From CAIXYX01 sp043806415 (GTDB lineage Archaea > Micrarchaeota > Micrarchaeia > Anstonellales > Anstonellaceae): DNA of 26,697 nucleotides. Positions 20,971 to 26,697 of the stretch are shown here, piece after piece. A program made the position numbers and the translations under genes. The notes beneath the pieces were generated by a model that did not search any database, was not told where the DNA came from, and was given only the letters and a program-made list of their open reading frames with translations. The stretch covers positions 1 to 26,697 of the forward strand of contig JAZDHB010000106.1 of assembly GCA_043806415.1 (NCBI GenBank), in the 5' to 3' direction. Within the stretch, counting starts at the first letter, position 1. Every line of letters begins with the position of its first letter.

Positions 20971-23055
20971 ATGGCATCAAGCAGCATGGACGATTCCCAT
21001 CTCATGACCCTCTGGGAGGATTTCGTCCAGACCTATTGCGTCAAGGACCTCGAGACCCTCGAAGCCAACTATCCCACCAAGCGCAGCCTCATCGTGGATT
21101 TCGGGGACGTGCAGAAGCATGACCACGAGCTGGCCGCCTATCTTTTGGACAAGCCCGACGTGGCCATCGAGGCCCTGGAGAAGGTCGTCAAGAAGCCCGC
21201 CGCCGGGCTGCTGGAGGACGTGCCCTTCGAGCCCCACGTGCGCATCGCCGGCGTGCCGGACAACAACCTGCTCGTGCAGAACATCTCCTCCGTGCACATC
21301 GACAAGCTCATCACCATTAAGGGGGTCATCACCAAGCGCGCCGAGGTCTGGCACAAGGTCAAGATCGCGCTCTACAAGTGCATGATGTGCGACCACGTGC
21401 TCCGCTTCCCGCTCACCAAGAAGTCCATCACTCCGGAGGTGTGCCCGGAATGCAAGCGCCGCTCGCTGAAATTGGACGAGGAGGGCTCGTATTTCGTGGA
21501 CATCCAGCGCGCCGAGGTGCAGGAACTGCTCGAGCGCCTGCGCGGGGGCACGCCGGCCGCGCGCCTCGAGCTGTACATGGAGGACGACCTGGTCAATTCG
21601 CTCACGCCCGGCGATCCGGTCGAGATCACGGGCGTGCTGCGCCTGCGCCCGCCGCTCAAGGGCAAGAACAAGCGCGAGGAGCGGGGCGTCTATGCGCGCT
21701 ACCTGGACGTGAATTTCATCGCCGGGATGATGCGCGACTTCGAGGACCTGCCCATCAGCCCGGAGGAGGAGCGCACCATCGTCGAGATGTCCAAGGACCC
21801 CAAGATCTACGAGACGCTCTGCGCCGCCATCGCGCCGGGCATCTACGGGCACGACGAAGTCAAGATGGCCGTGGCCATGCAGATGTTCGGCGGCACCAAG
21901 AACAAGTTCCTGCCCGGCGGCGAGCCCATCCGCGACGACATCCACCTCCTGCTCATCGGCGATCCGGGCAGCGCCAAGACGCGCATGCTCCAGTACGCGG
22001 TCGATCTGGTGCCCAAGGGCATCTACGTGTCCGGCAAATCCGTCACCGGCGTCGGCCTGACCGCCGCGGCCGAGAAGGACGAGATGGGTGAGGGCGGCTG
22101 GACCCTCAAGGCCGGCGCCCTGGTCATCGCCTCGGGCGGCATGGCCGCGGTGGACGAGTTCGACAAAATAGATGAAGAAGACCGGGCCGCCATGCACGAG
22201 GTAATGGAGAGCCAATCCGTGAGCATCGCCAAGGCCGGCATCGTCGCAAAGTTCAAGGCCAAGTGCGCCATCCTCGCCGCGGCCAACCCAAAATTCGGGC
22301 GCTTCAACCGCAACCAGCTGCCCGGCGAACAGTTCGACATCCCGCCCACCCTGCTCTCGCGTTTCGACCTCATCTTCGTCATCTTCGACACTTTGGACAA
22401 GGTGCGCGACACCGAACTGGCCGGCAAGATATTGGCCAACCACCAGTTCACGCTGGGAGCGGATTCGTCGAGCGGCACGGACATGGCCGAGGCGGCGGCC
22501 AAGGAGAAAGGGCGCCGGGAGATCCTCAAGAAATACGTGTCCTACGCGCGGCGCAAGTGCCACCCCCGCCTCACGGACGAGGCGGCGGAGAAAATAAAGG
22601 AATTCTACGTTGATTTGCGCACGCGCGGGGCCAGCAGCGGCTCGGTGCCCATCACGCCCCGGCAGATCGAGGGTCTGGTGCGCCTGGCCGAGGCGTCGGC
22701 CAAGCTGCGCCTCTCGCCCACGGTCGACGCTTCGGACGCCGACCGCTCCATCGGCCTGCTCAACTTCATGATGAACGAGCTGCTGCGCGACAAGGAGACG
22801 GGCCTCTTCGACGTGGACATCATCGCCACCGGCAAGCCCAAGTCCATGGTGGACAAGCTCAACAACATCCTCTCCATCGCGCGCGAATTGCAGAAAGTCG
22901 AGGACATCGTCGAGATCAACAAGATCATCAGCGCCGCCGCGGAGATGCACATCCTGGAAGCCGACGCGCGCCGGCTGGTGGACGAACTGATTTACAAGGG
23001 GGAATTGTACAAGGTCAAGCACGGGTACGTCAAGATCGTCGAGGAATACGGCTAG
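20971..23055 (+). CDS. mcm: Replicative DNA helicase MCM
   Basis: Hexameric 3'-5' helicase that unwinds the replication fork. The 694-residue protein shows the full archaeal layout: an N-terminal helical and OB region with a C4 zinc site (Cys137, Cys140, Cys158, Cys161), then the AAA+ core. Walker A is GDPGSAKT (330-337), Walker B is VDEFDK (394-399), sensor 1 is AAANP with Asn439 and the arginine finger is SRFD with Arg464. The C-terminal 80 residues look like the usual winged helix (IISAAAEMHILEADARRLVDELIYKGELYKV). No intein or insertion interrupts the core. The start at 20971 is supported by GGGAGGGG upstream; an internal Met at residue 6 is less likely. Its last codons are imperfectly duplicated just after the stop. 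Confidence 0.96.
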   Translation: MASSSMDDSHLMTLWEDFVQTYCVKDLETLEANYPTKRSLIVDFGDVQKHDHELAAYLLDKPDVAIEALEKVVKKPAAGLLEDVPFEPHVRIAGVPDNNLLVQNISSVHIDKLITIKGVITKRAEVWHKVKIALYKCMMCDHVLRFPLTKKSITPEVCPECKRRSLKLDEEGSYFVDIQRAEVQELLERLRGGTPAARLELYMEDDLVNSLTPGDPVEITGVLRLRPPLKGKNKREERGVYARYLDVNFIAGMMRDFEDLPISPEEERTIVEMSKDPKIYETLCAAIAPGIYGHDEVKMAVAMQMFGGTKNKFLPGGEPIRDDIHLLLIGDPGSAKTRMLQYAVDLVPKGIYVSGKSVTGVGLTAAAEKDEMGEGGWTLKAGALVIASGGMAAVDEFDKIDEEDRAAMHEVMESQSVSIAKAGIVAKFKAKCAILAAANPKFGRFNRNQLPGEQFDIPPTLLSRFDLIFVIFDTLDKVRDTELAGKILANHQFTLGADSSSGTDMAEAAAKEKGRREILKKYVSYARRKCHPRLTDEAAEKIKEFYVDLRTRGASSGSVPITPRQIEGLVRLAEASAKLRLSPTVDASDADRSIGLLNFMMNELLRDKETGLFDVDIIATGKPKSMVDKLNNILSIARELQKVEDIVEINKIISAAAEMHILEADARRLVDELIYKGELYKVKHGYVKIVEEYG

Positions 23056-23087
23056 GTCTGACTTGTCGAGGGATACGGATAGACCGG
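23038..23087 (+). repeat. Imperfect tandem duplication of the mcm 3' end
   Basis: 23 bases covering the last mcm codons, the stop and six more bases (23038-23060) recur at 23065-23087 with five mismatches. The second copy again reads Val-Glu-Gly-Tyr-Gly followed by a stop. It marks a local duplication at the boundary of the accessory island. Confidence 0.6.
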
Positions 23088-23121
23088 AATGACGAAAGCG
23101 ACCGGAAACTCGCCCTAAAAG

Positions 23122-23131
23122 AGATTAAAAA
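23122..23131 (+). promoter_or_regulatory. TATA box of the DUF4258/DUF2283 pair
   Basis: GATTAAAAAC lies 23 to 32 bases before the ATG at 23154, consistent with a leaderless first gene. Confidence 0.6.
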
Positions 23132-23153
23132 CAGCCGAAACGGCATTCCTTTG

Positions 23154-23483
23154 ATGAAACCCGAAGTGTTCGCGCAAGTTGTACTGGGGAAACCAGTCTT
23201 TCTGACCGAGCATGCCAAAGAGCAGATGGAGGTTCGCAATCTGAGCGTGGCGGGCTTGAGAAACGACTTGGAGAGGCCTCCCTCTGCCATAGAAGAGCAG
23301 GCTTGCGAGACCGAGGGCGAACGTAAATTCCTGGTTTATTACCCTCAATCCGGTCCCCATTTTCATGCGTATGTATTCATAACGGATGGCGAAGTCCGCG
23401 TCATAACCGCTTGGCGGACCAATCGCCTCAAACAGATAGATATATCAAACAACCGGCTCAAATTATTCAGGAAGCAAAGGTGA
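23154..23483 (+). CDS. DUF4258-like protein, probable toxin
   Basis: A 109-residue protein (the frame also allows TTG 23151). FLTEHAKEQMEVRNLSVAGL (about 16-35) matches the HAxxRMxxRxIs start of DUF4258. A short acidic helix, strands in KFLVYYPQSGPHFHAYVF and the closing EVRVITAWRTN strand complete the domain, followed by a basic tail. DUF4258 proteins are RelE/BrnT-like small folds often predicted as mRNA-targeting toxins (family knowledge). Here the usual Arg after HAxx is Gln (HAKEQM), so activity is uncertain. The partner gene starts 4 nt after its stop with GGTGA spanning the stop codon, indicating coupled translation. Base composition is lower in GC than mcm or pdxS on either side. Confidence 0.75.
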   Translation: MKPEVFAQVVLGKPVFLTEHAKEQMEVRNLSVAGLRNDLERPPSAIEEQACETEGERKFLVYYPQSGPHFHAYVFITDGEVRVITAWRTNRLKQIDISNNRLKLFRKQR

Positions 23484-23487
23484 GAGT

Positions 23488-23820
23488 ATGCCGAACGTCC
23501 TACGATACGACCCGGATGCAGATGCCATGTATGTGCGTCTCTCCAGCCGGCATGCGTGGGAGACCTTGGAGATAAACTCCAACCTCAACATCGATTTGGA
23601 CCAGACCGGGCGCGTGGTCGGAGTGGAGCTTCTGGACGTGCGCCGGTTCGCCAAGAGCCTGTTTGGTCATGTGCTTGATGATGAGGGACTCAAAAACCTC
23701 CATATTAAGGCATCCACCCGGACCGGTCGGGAGCTGGTCTTAGACATGGATTGCGCTGGCGAGCATGTGCGCTACGCCATTCCAGGGGCGTATAAAAGCC
23801 CCGTAGTTTCGGCAGTCTGA
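23488..23820 (+). CDS. DUF2283 protein, probable antitoxin partner
   Basis: A 110-residue protein whose first half is a clear DUF2283 match: YDPDADAMYVRLS (about 7-19), then a short helix and NLNIDLDQTGRVVGVELLDVRRF (about 32-54), the acidic strand-turn-strand typical of the family. The remaining 50 residues (FGHVLDDEGLKNLHIKAS and a Asp/Gly-rich strand pair) go beyond the minimal domain. DUF2283 genes repeatedly accompany DUF4258 genes in predicted toxin-antitoxin modules, normally as antitoxin. It lies 4 nt downstream of that gene, with GGTGA five bases before the ATG. No DNA-binding motif is visible, so autoregulation is not evident. Confidence 0.8.
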   Translation: MPNVLRYDPDADAMYVRLSSRHAWETLEINSNLNIDLDQTGRVVGVELLDVRRFAKSLFGHVLDDEGLKNLHIKASTRTGRELVLDMDCAGEHVRYAIPGAYKSPVVSAV

Positions 23821-23875
23821 ATGCCAAAGAAGCTGCCAAAGAAAGAACTGATTTTACTCTGCTGGCGCCTAAGAA

Positions 23876-23924
23876 GGTATTAATAACCGTCGCTTCGTTC
23901 TCTATTCATCCCGATAATCGGAGG
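23876..23924 (+). promoter_or_regulatory. TATA box and Shine-Dalgarno of pdxS
   Basis: GGTATTAATAA (23876-23886) would start transcription near 23908. GGAGG (23920-23924) lies seven bases before the ATG at 23932. This gene therefore has a short leader with a canonical ribosome site. Confidence 0.65.
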
Positions 23925-23931
23925 TTTTCCC

Positions 23932-24840
23932 ATGGAATCCAACGCTCCCATTCACGGCACTTTCTCAGTCAAGTCCGGTTTAGCGCAGATGCTCAAAGGA
24001 GGCGTCATCATGGACGTCACCAATGCCGAGCAGGCCAAGGTCGCGCAGGCGGCCGGCGCGGTGGCGGTCATGGCGCTCGAGCGCGTGCCGGCCGACATCC
24101 GCCGCGAAGGCGGCGTGGCGCGCATGGCCGACCCGCGGATGATCAAGGAGATCAAGGCGGCGGTCACCATCCCGGTGATGGCCAAATGCCGCATCGGACA
24201 TTTCGTGGAGGCGCAGGTGCTCCAGTCGCTCCAGGTGGATTTCATCGACGAGTCCGAGGTGCTCACCCCGGCGGACGAGGAGAAGCACGTGGACAAGTGG
24301 GGCTTCAAGGTGCCCTTCGTGTGCGGCTGCCGCGATCTGGGCGAGGCCTTGAGGCGAATTTCGGAGGGGGCGGCCATGATGCGCACCAAGGGCGAGGCCG
24401 GCACCGGCAACATCGTGGAAGCCATGCGCCACATCCGTGCCGTGCAGCGGGGCATCGACGCGGCCCGGACGGCTTCGAAAAACAAGGACAAGAAAGAGCT
24501 CGCCTCGATGGCCAGGGAGATGCGCGTGGATATCTCGCTGGTCGAGAAAGTGGCCGAGGCCGGGCGGCTGCCGGTGGTCAATTTCGCGGCCGGTGGCATC
24601 GCCACCCCCGCGGACGCCGCCCTGTGCATGCAGATGGGCTGCGACGGCGTGTTCGTGGGCTCGGGCATCTTCAAGTCCGCCGATCCGATGCAGCGGGCCA
24701 AGGCCATCGTGCAGGCCACGGCCCATTTCAACGACCCGGACGCGGTCGCGCGCGCCAGCGAGGGATTGGGCGACGCGATGCCTTCCCTGGATGTGCGGAC
24801 GATGGCGCCGGAGAGCCGGATGGCCAACCGGGGAATCTGA
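23932..24840 (+). CDS. pdxS: Pyridoxal 5'-phosphate synthase, synthase subunit PdxS
   Basis: Builds pyridoxal 5'-phosphate from ribose 5-phosphate, glyceraldehyde 3-phosphate and ammonia, with the glutaminase PdxT supplying ammonia. The 302-residue TIM-barrel protein matches the family throughout. GGVIMDVTNAEQA holds the conserved Asp28. VMAKCRIGHFVEAQ holds Lys85. MRTKGEAGTGN holds Lys153, so both catalytic lysines are present. FAAGGIATPADAALCMQMG and VFVGSGIFKS form the phosphate site. The C-terminal tail (RTMAPESRMANRGI) is retained. pdxT is not in this window, and the gene appears to stand alone, unlike the common pdxS-pdxT pair. The start is fixed by GGAGG seven bases upstream and the conserved N-terminal GTFSVKSGLAQMLKGG. 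Confidence 0.97.
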   Translation: MESNAPIHGTFSVKSGLAQMLKGGVIMDVTNAEQAKVAQAAGAVAVMALERVPADIRREGGVARMADPRMIKEIKAAVTIPVMAKCRIGHFVEAQVLQSLQVDFIDESEVLTPADEEKHVDKWGFKVPFVCGCRDLGEALRRISEGAAMMRTKGEAGTGNIVEAMRHIRAVQRGIDAARTASKNKDKKELASMAREMRVDISLVEKVAEAGRLPVVNFAAGGIATPADAALCMQMGCDGVFVGSGIFKSADPMQRAKAIVQATAHFNDPDAVARASEGLGDAMPSLDVRTMAPESRMANRGI

Positions 24841-24889
24841 GCGACTCGGCTGGCGGGGAACAAGAGGAGCCTGAAGCGCCCAGTAATGG

Positions 24890-24898
24890 GTATTTAAA
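24890..24898 (+). promoter_or_regulatory. TATA box of the 138-aa orphan
   Basis: GTATTTAAA lies 24 to 32 bases before the ATG at 24922, predicting a leaderless start. Confidence 0.65.
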
Positions 24899-24921
24899 CA
24901 TTAATTGTCTATCTTTATAAC

Positions 24922-25338
24922 ATGATGATTAACCCCAAAACACATTCGAGGCAGGACTTAACACTGCTAAGATCCGAGAGTGCGATACTGGCCGGCATGG
25001 CAAAAGACTCGCTAAACCACTTCAAAAAAGCGATGTACCCGAAGGAGGCCAAAACGCTGGCCTTGGGGATTTATTCGGCCTGTGACAGGTTCGAGGATGA
25101 AAGCACGCGTGTATATTATAGCTTCGCCGAAGGCCAGAAAAAACTTGCCGCTTTATGCCTCCGGAGCCAGGAAACCGTACGAGGCATAAGAGAGATGCAA
25201 ACTTCCATTGTTCTGGGTGAGATGGATGTGAAAAAGATGGTCATATACCGGCATTTGATAACTCAATTCGAAGAACAGAACAATGCCATGGTGGAGGCGA
25301 TAAATTTCGTTTTCAGCATCTGGCCGCCAGGCATTTAA
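24922..25338 (+). CDS. Small all-helical protein of unknown function (138 aa)
   Basis: Not recognised. The sequence predicts a soluble helical bundle: LTLLRSESAILAGMAKDSLNH (about 14-34), AKTLALGIYSACDRFEDES (about 43-61), a long middle helix to about residue 95 and a last helix ending SIWPPGI. There is no signal peptide, membrane segment or metal motif; the two Cys are isolated. The TATA box 24-32 bases upstream and the double Met at the start support a leaderless ATG at 24922 (25 possible). It sits between pdxS and the DNA glycosylase, and the TATA-like box of the glycosylase overlaps its stop codon. Base composition is less GC-rich than its neighbours, which fits a recently gained gene. 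Confidence 0.7.
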   Translation: MMINPKTHSRQDLTLLRSESAILAGMAKDSLNHFKKAMYPKEAKTLALGIYSACDRFEDESTRVYYSFAEGQKKLAALCLRSQETVRGIREMQTSIVLGEMDVKKMVIYRHLITQFEEQNNAMVEAINFVFSIWPPGI

Positions 25339-25340
25339 AG
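25331..25340 (+). promoter_or_regulatory. Possible TATA box of the DNA glycosylase gene
   Basis: CATTTAAAGA overlaps the stop codon of the previous gene and lies 28 to 37 bases before the ATG at 25368. Confidence 0.45.
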
Positions 25341-25367
25341 AATTGAAGCCAGTTTATCCCGTTTCCC

Positions 25368-26060
25368 ATGCTCACGCCTGATAATGTCCAGTCGCGCCAT
25401 CAGGAGAAGCGGAAAGAAATCGAGGTCCGCTTGGCCGAATTCGCCCTCATTCCCGGCTGTGGCGAGGCCGCCCTCCTCTCCGAGCTTTCTTTCTGCATAG
25501 CGGCCGCCAATTCGTCGGCCGAGGCGGCCGGGCGGGCGCAAAAAGAACTGGGCGAAAGAAACCTTCTCCTCTCGGACGATGCCTCCGCCATCTCCGCCGT
25601 CCTGCTCTCCTCGCACGTGCGTTTCCACAAAAACAAGGCCAAATACCTAATCGAGGCCAGGAGAAAATTGTTTGAAGAAAAAGGGCTGGAGAAAGCGATA
25701 AAGGCGGCCAGGAAAGAGATAAATGCGGCCGGGAAAGCGATAAAGGCGGCCGGGAATCCAACGGATGATATTTGTATTCGCAATCATCTGGCCGATGATG
25801 TTCCGGGCCTGGGCATGAAGGAGGCGGGTCATTTCCTGCGCAATGCCGGCCTGGCAAACGATTTCGCGATCCTGGACCGCCATATCCTGGCCAATCTCGT
25901 GTCCTTGGGCGTCATCCGGCGGCTGCCCAGGACCCTGACGCGCAAGAGGTACCTGGCCATCGAGAAGAAGATGATGAAATTCTGCGAAAAGTCGAAAATC
26001 CCTCCCGCCCATCTGGATCTGCTCATGTGGAGCGAGCAGACGGGGCGGATCTTCAAGTGA
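25368..26060 (+). CDS. ogg: 8-oxoguanine DNA glycosylase/AP lyase, archaeal Ogg2 type
   Basis: Removes 8-oxoguanine from DNA and nicks the abasic site. The 230-residue protein has the Ogg2 helix-hairpin-helix core: VPGLGMKEAGHFLRN (145-159) with the Schiff-base Lys151, then FAILDRHIL (166-174) with the catalytic Asp170. The N-terminal helical part includes FHKNKAKYLIEARRKLF (86-102). It is about 20 residues longer than typical members (about 207). The excess corresponds to three tandem heptads at 109-129 (KAIKAAR, KEINAAG, KAIKAAG) encoded by a 21-bp repeat, just before the conserved Asp-Asp turn leading to the HhH motif. The terminal Lys of the family is preserved (GRIFK). The ATG at 25368 has no clear Shine-Dalgarno. 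The gene is convergent with the orphan at 26129-26557. Confidence 0.88.
   Translation: MLTPDNVQSRHQEKRKEIEVRLAEFALIPGCGEAALLSELSFCIAAANSSAEAAGRAQKELGERNLLLSDDASAISAVLLSSHVRFHKNKAKYLIEARRKLFEEKGLEKAIKAARKEINAAGKAIKAAGNPTDDICIRNHLADDVPGLGMKEAGHFLRNAGLANDFAILDRHILANLVSLGVIRRLPRTLTRKRYLAIEKKMMKFCEKSKIPPAHLDLLMWSEQTGRIFK
25692..25754 (+). repeat. Three-copy 21-bp coding minisatellite in ogg
   Basis: Three head-to-tail 21-base units (25692-25712, 25713-25733, 25734-25754). Units 1 and 3 differ at one base; unit 2 differs from unit 3 at two. Being a multiple of three, it adds seven residues per unit and keeps the frame. Confidence 0.9.
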
Positions 26061-26128
26061 ATGGGGTCCGAGGCAGCGGGCGCTATTCCGTTTCCTGCGG
26101 GTCTGTCCGGAGGCATCCGGCTTCGCGT

Positions 26129-26557
26129 TCAAGGAAGCAGGGATTCGAAGAACGATTTTCGGATTTCCGTCTCGCTCACTTCGAAGCGGGCCCGGTTCTC
26201 CTCGGTGTTCAAATCCAGGCAGGTGAACTGGTATCTCTCGTTGTGGGGTTGTTTGAGCGGGTCCCAGATGTGCATGTGGCCATGCACGTTGACCGTTATA
26301 TCCGTATTCGCTTCAAGCCTGATCGTCTTGACGTCTCTCCAGCCGCTGGTGCTGAATATCTCGAGCGTCGCCCACTCCTGCATTCGCCCGTTCGTCCTCG
26401 TCTTCAAGCTCTTGAGCGTGAAACGGATGCCCCCGATCTCTCCCTCCTGGCCCGGTTTGAGCTCGAAAACCAGCCTGAAGGCCGGGTGCGTGTTTGCCCG
26501 AGTTTCTCCGCTGGCCTGAATCCCATTCTTTCGGCTAAACCATTGGCTCATGCTCAT
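26129..26557 (-). CDS. Beta-rich protein of unknown function (142 aa)
   Basis: Not recognised. After a polar N-terminal stretch of about 25 residues, the sequence alternates hydrophobic strands and polar turns: FRLVFELKPGQEGEIGGIRFTL (about 27-48), WATLEIFS (about 61-68), TDITVNVHGHMHIW (about 85-98) and YQFTCLDLNTEENRARFEVSE (about 108-128). This suggests a small beta-sandwich. No signal peptide or membrane helix is present. The start at 26557 was chosen because GAGGT lies seven bases upstream; ATG 26563 and ATG 26551 are in frame. It is convergent with the glycosylase gene across a 68-nt gap. Confidence 0.65.
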   Translation of the reverse strand: MSMSQWFSRKNGIQASGETRANTHPAFRLVFELKPGQEGEIGGIRFTLKSLKTRTNGRMQEWATLEIFSTSGWRDVKTIRLEANTDITVNVHGHMHIWDPLKQPHNERYQFTCLDLNTEENRARFEVSETEIRKSFFESLLP

Positions 26558-26617
26558 CTTCATGACCTCGTTTGCGTGCGTTCAAAACGTTGCGTGTGGT
26601 TTATTCTTGTGCTGCAA

Positions 26618-26629
26618 GATTTTAATCTC
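26618..26629 (-). promoter_or_regulatory. Possible TATA box of the 142-aa orphan
   Basis: AGATTAAAATCT on the minus strand, itself palindromic, would start transcription near 26597 and give a leader of about 40 nt that ends in the GAGGT ribosome site (26565-26569). From here to the window end I see no supportable gene. Confidence 0.4.
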
Positions 26630-26697
26630 TTTCTGATTCGGCGCATCTTGTCCGAGGCCTGTGCGCATCCTCTGATGCCGCGCATCCTCCAACGGTT

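Noticed and set aside
20977..23022. 681-residue open frame on the minus strand across mcm
   Set aside because: It is antisense to a full, motif-complete mcm. Its composition is His/Gly/Asp/Val-rich as expected from a GC-rich shadow frame, and it has no recognisable domain.
26630..26697. Short open frames on the minus strand at the window end
   Set aside because: Several frames are open over only about 60-70 bases and none shows a start, ribosome site or motif.

Overview
This 26.7 kb window is archaeal chromosome. The gene complement is archaeal in type: an archaeal glutamyl-tRNA synthetase, a type 2 IPP isomerase, an MCM helicase, a beta-CASP ribonuclease, ADP-forming acetyl-CoA synthetase, SecD/SecF, an archaeal Ogg2-type glycosylase and a Fap7/AK6-like kinase. 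TATA boxes lie about 20 to 35 bases before many start codons, as expected for leaderless or nearly leaderless mRNAs. Most of the window is GC-rich. Several proteins have low-complexity Ala/Pro/Ser/Arg-rich tails. A DPANN or deep euryarchaeal lineage such as Diapherotrites or Micrarchaeota would fit, but the sequence alone does not fix the lineage.

Layout. 1-3077 (minus): fni, gltX and the start of a small basic protein, possibly ribosomal S27Ae. 3098-4400 (plus): a more AT-rich three-gene cassette of two small proteins and a caspase-like His/Cys peptidase. Near its 3' end that peptidase ORF contains a compact double-hairpin element resembling IS200/IS605 ends. 4367-5655 (minus): a PadR-type regulator, an AK6-like kinase and a two-TM protein. 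5754-7223 (minus): purF, divergent from a 292-aa orphan (7485-8363, plus). 8524-12561 (minus): purL with a fused PurS region, then purQ. With purF these cover step 1 and the FGAM synthetase step of purine synthesis. 12753-15563 (minus): secF-secD, ending in a strong palindromic terminator. 15744-19036 (minus): a tail-anchored double winged-helix protein followed by the beta and alpha subunits of an ADP-forming acyl-CoA synthetase. 19281-20546 (minus): beta-CASP nuclease. 20971-23055 (plus): mcm. 23154-23820 (plus): a DUF4258/DUF2283 toxin-antitoxin-like pair. 23932-24840 (plus): pdxS. 24922-26060 (plus): an orphan helical protein and an Ogg2-type DNA glycosylase with a 21-bp coding minisatellite. 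26129-26557 (minus): an orphan beta-rich protein.

The housekeeping blocks (translation, isoprenoids, purines, Sec export, replication, energy metabolism, vitamin B6) are interrupted by small accessory islands at 3.2-4.4 kb, 23.1-23.8 kb and 24.9-25.3 kb. The best candidate for an undescribed system is the caspase-like cassette. Other points worth a second look are the tail-anchored winged-helix protein, a possible ~100-nt transcript between the nuclease and mcm, the tandem PurS-PurL architecture and the heptad-repeat insertion in the glycosylase. No tRNA, rRNA or CRISPR array was seen.
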